NCBI RefSeq assembly: GCF_947331435.1 | Contig: NZ_CAMZOF010000001.1 | Location: 1,488,001 to 1,552,000 of the forward strand | Source: Pelagibius sp. Alg239-R121 | GTDB lineage: Bacteria > Pseudomonadota > Alphaproteobacteria > Kiloniellales > Kiloniellaceae | Reading direction: 5' to 3' | DNA length: 64,000 nucleotides | Shown here: piece after piece, positions 9,355-17,987 of the stretch | How the letters are laid out: each line of letters begins with the position of its first letter | Position numbering within the stretch: position 1 is the stretch's first letter | The notes under the pieces: generated by a model | Database searches by the model: none | Told to the model about the DNA's origin: nothing | The model's input: only the letters and a program-made list of their open reading frames with translations | Program-made: the position numbers and the translations under genes

Positions 9355-9930
9355 TCAGGCGGCGTGGCGAATGAATACAAGGCCACCGTTTTGGCTGGTG
9401 ACGTCTTCATGCCGTGTACCGGGCTGTACCACGTGATAGTCACCCGAATAGAGCTGAAGATCGCCGATGATCATATCTCCTTCAATGATCATGCATTCCT
9501 CCACGCTGCTATGCTCATGGGCAGGATAGATCGCTCCAGGCGCCAGTTTGAGTAGAAGAGATTTCTCGCCGCTTTCTTTGTCGAGGTGAAGCAACTTCCA
9601 CTCGACACCCGGTCCAATCTCTCGCCAATTCCCGGACTCGGCCCGCACAGTAGAGGCTTTGCGTGGGCCTAGGGCATCGATTTGGGATTCGATCCTGCCC
9701 CAAAGGCTGTGCGCCGGTTCAGAATCACGACTGCCGTCTACTGTGGCAGCAAGCCGATCTTCCAGGAGTGCGAGCCGGTCTTCCCACTGCGCGACAAGCT
9801 CACGCAGTTGCGGATCTTCGTCCAACTTAATCAGGAAACCTGCCCGATCGTCACTATGGAGAGTTCCCAAAACAAATTCTGAAGCGAGTCGATCCAACTC
9901 GTTGTAGGCGGGTATGTCTCTCTTACTCAT
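9355..9930 (-). CDS. Cupin-containing anti-sigma factor (ChrR-type cupin, zinc-less N-terminal domain)
   Basis: 191 residues. The N-terminal half (LDRLASEFVLGTLHSDDRAG, then QWEDRLALLEDRLA) looks like the sigma-binding region of RskA/anti-SigK proteins and lacks the His/Cys zinc ligands of true ChrR. The C-terminal half (about 105-191) is a cupin with the metal triad visible (PAHEHSSVEECMIIEGD, then GTRHEDV). It overlaps the ECF sigma gene by 4 bases (ATGA), so translation is coupled and the pair forms a sigma/anti-sigma switch. ChrR cupins are needed for response to singlet oxygen or organic hydroperoxides; a similar inducer is inferred here. Confidence 0.85.
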   Translation of the reverse strand: MSKRDIPAYNELDRLASEFVLGTLHSDDRAGFLIKLDEDPQLRELVAQWEDRLALLEDRLAATVDGSRDSEPAHSLWGRIESQIDALGPRKASTVRAESGNWREIGPGVEWKLLHLDKESGEKSLLLKLAPGAIYPAHEHSSVEECMIIEGDMIIGDLQLYSGDYHVVQPGTRHEDVTSQNGGLVFIRHAA

Positions 9931-10715
9931 GACTCGAGACTATCCTTCAGCGCCTTCAGACCACGCCGCACCCAGCTCTTGGCTGTTCCCAGCGGTACGC
10001 CCATCGATTGGGCAAGCTCCTCGTGGGTATAGCCATAGCGATAGGCCAACAGGATTGCGCGTTGGTGTTCCGGCTTCAAGCGTTTCAGCAGCTTGCGAAC
10101 TGACATCGTGTCGACAAGGGATGCATCGGCATCCGAAGGTGTCGAGCAACAGGGCTTGTCCGAATGGGCAATTTTGTCTTGCGTTTCGAAGTCAAAGCCA
10201 AGGGATGGCGCCGCAGTGTCGACGCCGCGTGCCCGGTCGGACCGGATACGGTCGATTGCCCTGTACCGGGCGATGGACGTGATCCAAGCAAGTGGCGCGC
10301 CGCGCGACACCTGATAGCGGTCGGCGCGTTGCCACAGCAGGACAAAGGTTTCCTGCGCCACATCCTCAGCCACCTCTCTGCTTCTGACAATACGCAGAAT
10401 GATGCTGAAGACAATTCGCGACGTTTGATCGTAGATAGCCCGGAAGGCGACCCGGTCGCCGGTCGCAGTGCGCCCGATCAATATTTCCAGCGGCTCTTCG
10501 CTTTCCGCTGAAACCTTAAGGCCATTTGGGGCGCGTGCGCCCGGCGACGTCCCGTTTGTTTCCAGAGTTACGATGTTTGCACCCACTTTTGTGGAACTCC
10601 TGCCAATGGGAGGAATTGCAGCGTCTTCTCTTGCCGATGGCACGAGACGTAATTTTTGTAGCTTTGTACGTTCAGTTGAACGCAGTGGATTAGTGGATGC
10701 AGTCATTGCGGTCAT
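9927..10715 (-). CDS. ECF sigma factor (RpoE/SigK-like)
   Basis: Region 2 is visible as FRAIYDQTSRIVFSIILRIV with EVAEDVAQETFVLLWQRADR. Region 4 is LKPEHQRAILLAYRYGYTHE followed by MGVPLGTAKSWVRRGLKALK, a normal promoter-reading HTH. The linker contains an unusual Cys pair (KPCCST). The 3' end overlaps the anti-sigma gene by 4 bases. The start is uncertain: ATG 10715 gives 262 residues with a long N-terminus, while GTG 10586, preceded by AGGAG at about 10 bases, would give 219 residues, closer to the usual ECF size. Residues upstream of 10715 look non-coding. It probably controls its own operon and possibly the neighbouring cytochrome and ferritin-like genes. Confidence 0.85.
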   Translation of the reverse strand: MTAMTASTNPLRSTERTKLQKLRLVPSAREDAAIPPIGRSSTKVGANIVTLETNGTSPGARAPNGLKVSAESEEPLEILIGRTATGDRVAFRAIYDQTSRIVFSIILRIVRSREVAEDVAQETFVLLWQRADRYQVSRGAPLAWITSIARYRAIDRIRSDRARGVDTAAPSLGFDFETQDKIAHSDKPCCSTPSDADASLVDTMSVRKLLKRLKPEHQRAILLAYRYGYTHEELAQSMGVPLGTAKSWVRRGLKALKDSLES

Positions 10716-10828
10716 ATTTATAGCGGTTCGCGTTTGCCTAATACGGACGGATTCAAAATTTGCGTTCGAAATCAGCTCTATGCAGATTGAGAGGCAGTGC
10801 ATTTTGAACCAATTCAATGTGAGTTGAT

Positions 10829-11245
10829 TTAGAAGTCCCCGTCGCCGGGCGGATGCCTTTCGCCCTTCTCTGCGAGCGACCGTAGGAAGGCGATGATATC
10901 CAACCGGTCCTCGGCCTTGCGAATGCGAAAACCCATTTTCTGTCCGGGAATCAATGTCTGTGGATTGGTCAGCCAGAGGTCGAGTGAGGATTCATCCCAA
11001 AGGATTTTTGAGTCAACCAGGGCCTGGGAATAGTCGTAACCGCCTTGGGTGCCGGCCATCCGGCCAAAGACACCGCGGTGGCGCGGACCGATCCGGTTTT
11101 GCTCGATGGAATGGCAGGCACCGCAACGGCTGTCATAGAGTCTCGCGCCCCGTTCGGCGTCAGCAGCGCGCGTTGCCAGGGCGTTGAATGAAAAAGACGC
11201 AAACACAAGAAGGAGCGTGGCCAGATTTCTGAGCTTCATGTGCAT
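10829..11245 (-). CDS. Class I c-type cytochrome (cytochrome c2-like), exported
   Basis: 138 residues. A signal peptide (LRNLATLLLVFASFSFNALA) is followed by a single-heme cytochrome c domain: heme-attachment motif CGACHS, IGPRHRGVFGRMAG, and the axial methionine in PGQKMGF; C-terminal helix LDIIAFLRSL. It is a small periplasmic electron carrier. Start alternatives are ATG 11245 and ATG 11239; the GAGA upstream fits the second slightly better. It lies directly upstream of the ECF sigma/anti-sigma pair in the same direction and downstream of a ferritin-like gene, which suggests a stress-related electron-transfer group. Confidence 0.9.
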   Translation of the reverse strand: MHMKLRNLATLLLVFASFSFNALATRAADAERGARLYDSRCGACHSIEQNRIGPRHRGVFGRMAGTQGGYDYSQALVDSKILWDESSLDLWLTNPQTLIPGQKMGFRIRKAEDRLDIIAFLRSLAEKGERHPPGDGDF

Positions 11246-11352
11246 TTCTCGTTAAGGAAAAAGGAAGCGGGGGAGTCGTCTATGTCGTTTCTCAGACGGC
11301 GCCCCCGGTTCGAGTCTTATGGGACAATGGAGTCCCGATGTTTCGGCAAATG

Positions 11353-11946
11353 TTAGGCGCCGAAACTCAAGGCTTGCGTCGGCAGGCTGTCGCCGAGCGC
11401 CGATGCGAGGACAGTCCAGTGCATGGTCTCATCCGCTGCCAGGCGGCCGGACACCTGGGCGAGATCGGGATCCAAAAACGCGGGAATTACACCGAGATAG
11501 GCGTTGGCAGCTCCCTTCTCGAGCTTGGCCGCCAGACGCAGAACATCTGTTTGACTCTTCAAACCGCCGGCACCAAGAGCGGCGCCATATTCGTTCAAGG
11601 TCTTTGAGTCGACCGCTGCGCCACCCAGCATCTTGATTGTACCCGCCAAGGCATCGCGATGTTCCTTATGCTGGCTTTGAAACAAGACCGCCGTCTGCAG
11701 CACCGGCTTCGCTAGAAAGCCACTTTCGGCCCCGAGCTGATAAGCGCCGATCGCCTCGTGCTCGAGACCGAGCGCAGTGTTCAGAATTGCCACGTCCTGA
11801 GCGGCATCGCCCTGGGCGCCGCCCGTGGAAGCGTTCCTTGCCATCGATTCGCAGCCGGCAAGCAGGGCTACGGCGGTTGCCGAAAGCACAGATTTACCTG
11901 TACCGCCGAGGAATAATCGGCGGCCGATATTTACTGTATCAACCAT
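11353..11946 (-). CDS. Ferritin-like domain lipoprotein
   Basis: 197 residues from ATG 11946, which has AGGAGAGA upstream. The N-terminus has GRRLFLGG, then a hydrophobic stretch ending in a lipobox (ALLAGC), so the protein is probably an exported lipoprotein. The rest is a four-helix ferritin-like bundle with candidate di-iron ligands in LEHEAIGAY, QHKEHRDAL, LEKGAANAY and DETMHW. Ferritin-like proteins of this type have unclear functions in stress or desiccation. It precedes the cytochrome c and ECF sigma genes on the same strand, with a 107-base gap. The family assignment is by fold-level motifs only. Confidence 0.75.
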   Translation of the reverse strand: MVDTVNIGRRLFLGGTGKSVLSATAVALLAGCESMARNASTGGAQGDAAQDVAILNTALGLEHEAIGAYQLGAESGFLAKPVLQTAVLFQSQHKEHRDALAGTIKMLGGAAVDSKTLNEYGAALGAGGLKSQTDVLRLAAKLEKGAANAYLGVIPAFLDPDLAQVSGRLAADETMHWTVLASALGDSLPTQALSFGA

Positions 11947-12169
11947 TGAATTTCTCTCCTGGGTCAAAAATAAGTTGGAGAAGCGCGCGTCTCTGAAGGC
12001 ATTACGCGCGCCATCCTGGAATTGGATGCAGGCGAGAGAAAAAGTTTTGCAAGAGGGATGCATCGGTGCTGCCTCTCAAGGCCGACGCCTGTTGACCGCC
12101 GCTGCAATCGCGCGTCCAATAGACCGCAGGATCATCCTGCCCGACCTGACCTTTGAGAGACTCTGTGCG

Positions 12170-13126
12170 ATGCCACGGCGCTATTACGAGTTGCCTTCCC
12201 TGACCAGCCTTGCGGCTTTCGAAGCCTCGGCACGGCATCTCAGCTTCAAGCGGGCTGCGCACGAGCTCAACGTTACGCCGGGTGCCGTGAGCCGGCAGAT
12301 CAAGGCGCTTGAGGCGGACATCGGCCTGCCGCTGTTTCAACGGGTGCACAGAGGTGTGGTTCTGACCACCGACGGCACCAAGCTCTACACCATCCTCGCC
12401 CAGAGCTTCAGTCAGATCGCGCAGGCCTATCAGGACGTCCGGAACAAGGAGCGCCGCGCAGAGGTGACGATCGGCGCAACCACGGCATTCGCGTCACTCT
12501 GGCTGATGCCCCGCCTGGGCGAATTCTCCAGAGCGCACAGAGAGATCACCCTGAACCACGTCATCGCCGACCGGGCGCATGACCTGCGTCTCTCGGCCGT
12601 CGATCTGCGCGTGCGCTATGGCAAGGGCGTCTGGCCGGATGAGCGGGCGGTCAAACTGTTCGATGATCGGATCTACCCTGTCTGCGGCCGCGATTTCGCC
12701 GAGGCCCACCGCGAAACTGCCGACCTCCAAACAATCACCGAACTGCCGCTTCTGATCCTGGACGGCGTAGACCCGGAATGGACCGACTGGACCGAATGGC
12801 TACAGCGTCTGGGGCAGAGCGCATCAACCCGCGACACACGCCGCTTCAACAACTATTTCATCGCCCTCCAGGCGGCCCAGGATAATCAGGGGGTCGTGCT
12901 GGGCTGGAACTCCATGGTCAAACCCCTGCTCGACGCGGGTAAGCTGGTCCGCCTGACCGACCTGGAAGTCGCTGCACCAGGCTCCTTTTACGTGACGACC
13001 AATGCCAATCGAAATCTCACGACACACGGACAGATCCTGTTGGATTGGCTGGTCGAGACAGCGCAGCAACCGACGGGACAGCTTGCGAAAACCGCCGATT
13101 CCCTGGCGGTCAGCTTATTGGATTGA
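12170..13126 (+). CDS. LysR family regulator (GcvA-like)
   Basis: 318 residues from ATG 12170. The N-terminal HTH is typical of the GcvA branch: LPSLTSLAAFEASARHLSFK, then AAHELNVTPGAVSRQIKALE and LPLFQRVHRGVVLT. The substrate-binding domain continues with SLWLMPRLGEF and the QDNQGVVLGWNSMVKPLL block near the end. The open frame extends far upstream, but those residues are unlike the family and overlap the divergent ferritin-like gene. It lies 125 bases upstream of the Rieske oxygenase on the same strand and is the best candidate for its regulator. Confidence 0.88.
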   Translation: MPRRYYELPSLTSLAAFEASARHLSFKRAAHELNVTPGAVSRQIKALEADIGLPLFQRVHRGVVLTTDGTKLYTILAQSFSQIAQAYQDVRNKERRAEVTIGATTAFASLWLMPRLGEFSRAHREITLNHVIADRAHDLRLSAVDLRVRYGKGVWPDERAVKLFDDRIYPVCGRDFAEAHRETADLQTITELPLLILDGVDPEWTDWTEWLQRLGQSASTRDTRRFNNYFIALQAAQDNQGVVLGWNSMVKPLLDAGKLVRLTDLEVAAPGSFYVTTNANRNLTTHGQILLDWLVETAQQPTGQLAKTADSLAVSLLD

Positions 13127-13251
13127 CTTAAGGTAACCTGTGTTGATTTAAAATCACCCGATGGATGATCTTTTAGGCTATTGATCCTAAGGTCACTTCT
13201 GCCGTTTTCTGCGCTACCGAGGCGTTTCGCTCGATATAATGAGAGGCGTAT

Positions 13252-14442
13252 ATGAAGCTGGCAGAAACCGTGTCTCCGGACCATGTGCAACCGGTCGAAC
13301 ATAACTTAATGCCCGCCCTGGCCGCCGTGCCGGACGGCGGCTGCCTGCCCAATCCCTTTTATATCGAAGAAGCCGTTTTCGAGGAGGAAAAGAAGCGGAT
13401 CTTCGCGCCAAACTGGACTTGTATCGGGTTTGGCAAGGATGTCCCCAATATTGGCGACGCCAGGCCCATCACTTTTCTCGGCATTCCCCTTCTGCTGTTG
13501 CGGGACAAGAGCGGTCAGGTTCGGGTGTTTCAGAACGTCTGCCGGCACCGGGGGATGACCCTGGTCAACGAACCGACGAATTTCCGCGGCGTGATCCGCT
13601 GCCCCTACCACTCCTGGTGCTATAGTCTTGACGGCGCGCTCAAGACGACACCCCATCTGGGTGGGCCTGGACAGAACGATCATCCCGCCGTGAGCAAGAG
13701 CGAACTCGGACTCTACGAAGTGCGCTCGACGGTCTGGATGGATCTGGTCTTCGTCAACCTCTCGGGCGACGCGCCCGCCTTCGAAGATGCGGCAGCGACG
13801 CTCACATCCCGCTGGTCCGAATTCGAAGGCCAGGCGATCTACCACGGCGGGCCAGACTCGTCCTTCAGCCTCACAGTCGCGAGCAACTGGAAGCTCGCCG
13901 TGGAGAATTACTGCGAAAGCTACCATCTTCCCTGGATCCATCCGGGGCTCAACAGCTATTCGCGGCTAGAGGATCACTACAACATCATTGAGTCAGGTGA
14001 CTTTTCCGGCCAGGGAACGACGGTCTACAATCCGAGCCTGGATAACTCGGGCCGCCAGTTTTCTCACTTCAAGGGCCTGTCGGAAAAATGGTCGACCTGC
14101 GCGGAATACGTCGCGCTTTATCCGAACGTGCTGGTCGGCATCCACAAAGACCATTTTTTCAGCATCCTGCTGGAGCCGGTTGCGCAGGATAAAACCGTCG
14201 AGCGCGTCGAGATCTATTATACCTCGCCCGAGATGACCGGGGGCGATTGGGCCGATCTGCGTGCGCGCAACAGCGAGATGTGGAAAGAGATCTTCGTGGA
14301 GGACGTCGGCGTGGTCGAGGGCATGCAGCGTGGCCGCCACGCGCCGGACTTCGACGGCGGAACGCTCTCTCCGGTCATGGATACAGCGACTCACGCATTC
14401 CACGCCTGGGTCGCAGACCGCTATTCCCGCACCGCGCTCTAA
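13252..14442 (+). CDS. Rieske non-heme iron oxygenase, alpha subunit (quaternary-amine monooxygenase type)
   Basis: 396 residues. The Rieske [2Fe-2S] ligands are visible as CRHRG (Cys97, His99) and CPYHSWCY (Cys117, His120). The mononuclear iron site lies in ENYCESYHLPWIHPG (His225, His230). The architecture matches glycine betaine demethylase, choline monooxygenase and carnitine monooxygenase oxygenase components. No ferredoxin reductase partner is in the window, so it must borrow one. The gene faces a carnitine-degradation operon whose product is glycine betaine, so betaine demethylation is a reasonable inference, but the exact substrate is not established. ATG 13252 opens the frame. Confidence 0.85.
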   Translation: MKLAETVSPDHVQPVEHNLMPALAAVPDGGCLPNPFYIEEAVFEEEKKRIFAPNWTCIGFGKDVPNIGDARPITFLGIPLLLLRDKSGQVRVFQNVCRHRGMTLVNEPTNFRGVIRCPYHSWCYSLDGALKTTPHLGGPGQNDHPAVSKSELGLYEVRSTVWMDLVFVNLSGDAPAFEDAAATLTSRWSEFEGQAIYHGGPDSSFSLTVASNWKLAVENYCESYHLPWIHPGLNSYSRLEDHYNIIESGDFSGQGTTVYNPSLDNSGRQFSHFKGLSEKWSTCAEYVALYPNVLVGIHKDHFFSILLEPVAQDKTVERVEIYYTSPEMTGGDWADLRARNSEMWKEIFVEDVGVVEGMQRGRHAPDFDGGTLSPVMDTATHAFHAWVADRYSRTAL

Positions 14443-14443
14443 T

Positions 14444-14481
14444 GCAAACTGCATAGATAGAGACCCATCTATGCAATTTGC
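14444..14481. terminator. Bidirectional terminator-like hairpin between convergent genes
   Basis: An inverted repeat with 15-base arms (14444-14458 and 14467-14481, one mismatch) and an 8-base loop lies directly after the Rieske gene stop and before the cdhA-cdhB stop on the other strand. It has A/T-rich ends but no long T-run. A shared terminator is the natural reading. Confidence 0.6.
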
Positions 14482-14509
14482 TATAACGTCCGGCCTCGTT
14501 ACGAATTAG

Positions 14510-15988
14510 TTAAAGCTCGGCGATCCGGCGACCTGCCTCGGAGGGTTGCTCCAAACCTGCGTGGGCGGCCGCGATGGCCTCGACCCGCGCCAGGACCTCC
14601 GGCAACGCGGCGCAGGCTCGCTGTGCCTTGGTGTCCACATGCAGCATCATCTGCTCAGCGGTCGCCAGTCGTGTGCCATCCTTACTGTGCGTCATGACAT
14701 GGAACAGCCGCAGCCGTTTTGGATCCTGACCGAGAAGCTGTGTGCGCACCTCAATCGGCTCACCGGCGTGAATCTCGCGCAAATGCATGATATGGGTCTC
14801 GACCGTGTAATAGCTGTTCCCGGCCGCCAGGTATTCCGCATTCACACCGATATAGCCGTAGAAGGCATCCGAAGCCTCGCCGAAGACCTGCAGGTAACGG
14901 CTCTCTGTCATATGTCCGTTGTAGTCGACCCACTCAGGATCGACCGCCGTCTGCAGTAAAGCAAAGGGCTGCGAGAGGTCATCATCCGCAGACATCACGC
15001 GTCCCTGCGACTGGCCGAAGAGCTTCGTTTCGAAATCCTTCAGAACCGCGCCGGCGGCGAAATCGTTCTTGCGCAGACCCTGCAGGATCGACACCAGACA
15101 ATCGTCGCGCTTGCGTTCGTAATCGCGGATCGAGATTCCGGCGGCCTGGTCTTCAGACTGAGTCACGACCTTATCGATCAGATCATCGGTCAGCTCGGGC
15201 GCCTCCAGCTTGGTCCAGGGCAGTTTCAACGCCGGTCCGAACTGCTCCATGAAGTGCCGCATGCCCGCTTCACCGCCGGCCAGACGGTAAGTCAGAAACG
15301 ATCCCATGAAGGCAAAGCGCAGCCCCGCGCCGTAGCGGAAGGAATCGTCGATCTCCTCGACCGTTGCGATGCCGTCGTTCACCAGCCAGAGCGACTCGCG
15401 CCAAACCGCTTCCAGCAGGCGGTCTGCCAGGAAGCCGTCGATTTCCCTGCGCAGAATCAGCGCCTTCATGCCGACCGATTCGTAAATTGCCGCGGCGCCG
15501 GCCTTGGATTCCTGGCTGGTCAGATCGCCGCCGCAGACTTCGACCAGCGGCAAGAGGTAGACCGGGTTAAAGGGGTGCCCCACCACCAGACGTTCGGGAT
15601 TCTGCATTTCACTCTGCAGCCGGCTGGGTAGCAAACCGGAAGTGGAGGATCCGATTATCACGTCCGCTGCCGTCGCCCGGCTGATCCTGGCCAGAACCTC
15701 GATCTTCAGTTCTTCGCGCTCGGGCAGGCTTTCCTGCACGAAGTCCGCATCGCGCACAGCCTCCTCAATGTCGGTCACGATGCGCAGCTTTCCCTCCTTC
15801 AGATTGGAGGTATAGGTCAGCTTCTTCTGCGCCCGGCGCGCATTGGCGAGCACCTCACCGATCTTGCGCGCCGCTTCGGGGTCCGGATCCGCAACCGTGA
15901 CGTCAATGCCGTTGAGAAGAAACCGCGCCGCCCAGCCGCCGCCGATCACGCCGCCGCCAACCAGGCCGGCCTTACAAATCTCACCCAT
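14510..15988 (-). CDS. cdhA: L-carnitine dehydrogenase fused to betainyl-CoA thioesterase (CdhA-CdhB)
   Basis: 492 residues in two parts. Residues 1 to about 320 are a 3-hydroxyacyl-CoA-dehydrogenase-type fold: NAD-binding glycine motif GGGVIGGGWAARFL, SSTSGLLPS, and VVGHPFNPVYLLPLVE around the catalytic His. From about 335 to the end lies a hot-dog thioesterase (VDPEWVDYNGHMTESRYLQV). Carnitine dehydrogenase oxidises L-carnitine to 3-dehydrocarnitine. The thioesterase releases glycine betaine from betainyl-CoA. In Pseudomonas these are separate cdhA and cdhB genes; fused forms are known from alphaproteobacteria. It is 36 bases after cdhC, and GGGGAAGGA lies before ATG 15988. Confidence 0.9.
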   Translation of the reverse strand: MGEICKAGLVGGGVIGGGWAARFLLNGIDVTVADPDPEAARKIGEVLANARRAQKKLTYTSNLKEGKLRIVTDIEEAVRDADFVQESLPEREELKIEVLARISRATAADVIIGSSTSGLLPSRLQSEMQNPERLVVGHPFNPVYLLPLVEVCGGDLTSQESKAGAAAIYESVGMKALILRREIDGFLADRLLEAVWRESLWLVNDGIATVEEIDDSFRYGAGLRFAFMGSFLTYRLAGGEAGMRHFMEQFGPALKLPWTKLEAPELTDDLIDKVVTQSEDQAAGISIRDYERKRDDCLVSILQGLRKNDFAAGAVLKDFETKLFGQSQGRVMSADDDLSQPFALLQTAVDPEWVDYNGHMTESRYLQVFGEASDAFYGYIGVNAEYLAAGNSYYTVETHIMHLREIHAGEPIEVRTQLLGQDPKRLRLFHVMTHSKDGTRLATAEQMMLHVDTKAQRACAALPEVLARVEAIAAAHAGLEQPSEAGRRIAEL

Positions 15989-16024
15989 TTTCCGTCCTTC
16001 CCCGCCTTAGAACCTGATCGCGCG

Positions 16025-16918
16025 CTAGCCGCGTTTAACTAGTTTGAGTTTCTCGCGCACTTCGTCTGGATCCAGGATTTTGACATTCATCCCTTCCAGG
16101 ATCGTCACGGCACGTTCAACCAGTGAGCCGTTGGTCGCCTTGACACCGCGTGAGAGATAGAGATTGTCCTCAAGACCGACCCGCACATTGCCGCCGCAGA
16201 GTGCGGCCTGCGCAACGAAGGGCAGCTGCATCCTGCCGATGGAAAAGCCCGAGAAGATCGAGTCTTGCGGCAGGGCATTGACCAAGGCCTGAAAGGTCGT
16301 CGGGTCGTCCGGCGCGCCGTAAGGAATACCCATACAGAGCTGAATCATGATCGGATCGTCGAGCAGTCCTTCGGAGATCAGATGCTTGACGAAGACCAGA
16401 TGTCCGGTATCGAAGACCTCGAGCTCAGGCCGCACCCCGAGCTCCTGAACCCGCCGCGCCATGGTGCGCAGCATCGAGGGCGTGTTGGTCATGACATAAT
16501 CGCCGGCCAGAAAGTTCATGGTTCCGCAGTCCAGCGTGCAGATCTCCGGCAACAACTGTTTGACATGTGCCAAACGTTCGAGCGGGCCGACCATATCCGT
16601 GCCGTTCGGGTTCAATGGCAGAGGTGACTCCCCGGCACCGAAGATCACATCTCCGCCCATGCCGGCAGTCAGGTTAATCACGACATCCGTGTCGGACTCC
16701 CGCACGCGCTCGACCACTTCTCGGAAGAGCTCCGGGTCGCGCGCGCCCAGCCCGGTCTCCGGATCACGTACGTGGATGTGGGCGATCGCGGCGCCCGCTT
16801 TCGCGGCTTCAATGGCGGCGGCGGCGATTTCCTTTGGCGTGACCGGGACATGCTCGCTTTTATCGGCAGACTCGGCGGCACCGGTGACGGCGCAGGTGAC
16901 AAAGACTTCCCAATTCAT
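16025..16918 (-). CDS. cdhC: 3-dehydrocarnitine:acetyl-CoA cleavage enzyme (BKACE/DUF849 family, CdhC)
   Basis: 297 residues of the beta-keto acid cleavage enzyme family. Zinc ligands are visible in IAHIHVRDP (His47, His49). Further family motifs are [15 protein letters not shown] and [10 protein letters not shown]. In carnitine breakdown this enzyme reacts 3-dehydrocarnitine with acetyl-CoA to give acetoacetate and betainyl-CoA. The assignment to that substrate rests on operon context with the carnitine dehydrogenase/thioesterase fusion and CdhR. ATG 16918 is chosen because AGGAGG lies 6 bases upstream; two in-frame upstream starts lack such spacing. Confidence 0.9.
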   Translation of the reverse strand: MNWEVFVTCAVTGAAESADKSEHVPVTPKEIAAAAIEAAKAGAAIAHIHVRDPETGLGARDPELFREVVERVRESDTDVVINLTAGMGGDVIFGAGESPLPLNPNGTDMVGPLERLAHVKQLLPEICTLDCGTMNFLAGDYVMTNTPSMLRTMARRVQELGVRPELEVFDTGHLVFVKHLISEGLLDDPIMIQLCMGIPYGAPDDPTTFQALVNALPQDSIFSGFSIGRMQLPFVAQAALCGGNVRVGLEDNLYLSRGVKATNGSLVERAVTILEGMNVKILDPDEVREKLKLVKRG

Positions 16919-17006
16919 CGGCATCCTCCTGTTAGAGGCGAACACTAGCGTTGTTCCCAATAGAAAAGCGTATGATTTTTACCTTAATTCGTACTAATTT
17001 CGACAA

Positions 17007-17987
17007 ATGAACAGAGCTAAACCACTTCACTTCGGGTTCCTTTTGCTGCCGCAATTCAGCAATCTCTGTCTGGCGAATGCCGTTGAACCCCTGCGCGCCG
17101 CTAATCACTTTGCCGCCACCCAACTGTATGACTGGTCACTGGTTTCAGAAGATGGCGAAGCCGTCACCACTTCAAGCGGCCTGACCATTGCGGCCGACGC
17201 TGCACTGAGAAATCTGGAGGCACCGGACATGCTGTTCGTGGTTGCCGGCTACGATTACCGGCGGCTGACGACTCCGAAACTCAAGAGTGAGCTGCGGCGC
17301 TTTGCGCGCGGAGGCACCATCCTCGCGGGACTTGATACCGGTAGTTATCTTTTGGCTTCAGCAGGGCTTCTCAACGGTCATCGGGCTACAATACATTGGC
17401 AGGAGCTGGAATCCTTCGCCGAGGAATTTCTTGATATCGAAGTGGTTCCAGATCGCTACGTCCTGGAAAAGAGCCGCATCACGGCAGGCGGCGCCACCAC
17501 GACACTCGACCTGATGCTGCAAATCATCGGCAAGGACTACGGAGAAGCTCAGGCACTCGATGTTGCCGGCATCCTGATATACGATCAGCATCTTACCGCC
17601 CAGGATCCGCAGTCGGGCCTCGCCCTGCGCGGCACCGGGCGCCTGACGCCCAAGCTGGTCGAGACAATCGCCATCATGCAGGACACTGTCGAAACGCCGC
17701 AGCCACTCGGCCGGCTCGCGCGTGAGGTCGGCCTTTCGCAGCGTGAGCTTCAGCGCCTGTTCCGCCGGCAACTGCAGACCACGCCGCTTCGCTACTACCT
17801 GCATCTACGGCTCAGCCTCGCCCGCGGACTGTTGTTGGAGACCCGCATGAATTTAAGTGAAATTGCCACCCGCAGCGGATTTAGTTCAGCCGCAACCTTG
17901 TCGCACGCCTACGTTCGCCACTTTGGACAGGCTCCCAGCGCGACGCGACGACTTAAGTCCCGATCGACATCGCAAGAACCCGACTGA
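17007..17987 (+). CDS. cdhR: GATase1-AraC family carnitine regulator (CdhR-like)
   Basis: 326 residues. The N-terminal DJ-1/PfpI-like domain (FGFLLLPQFSNLCLANAVEP, nucleophile elbow LDTGSYLLA with no Cys) is followed by a C-terminal AraC HTH domain (LAREVGLSQRELQRLFRRQL, then LSEIATRSGFSSAATLSHAY). CdhR of Pseudomonas has this layout and activates the carnitine operon. Here it is divergent from cdhC with an 88-base gap. The last 35 bases overlap the convergent glycosylase gene. Confidence 0.88.
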   Translation: MNRAKPLHFGFLLLPQFSNLCLANAVEPLRAANHFAATQLYDWSLVSEDGEAVTTSSGLTIAADAALRNLEAPDMLFVVAGYDYRRLTTPKLKSELRRFARGGTILAGLDTGSYLLASAGLLNGHRATIHWQELESFAEEFLDIEVVPDRYVLEKSRITAGGATTTLDLMLQIIGKDYGEAQALDVAGILIYDQHLTAQDPQSGLALRGTGRLTPKLVETIAIMQDTVETPQPLGRLAREVGLSQRELQRLFRRQLQTTPLRYYLHLRLSLARGLLLETRMNLSEIATRSGFSSAATLSHAYVRHFGQAPSATRRLKSRSTSQEPD

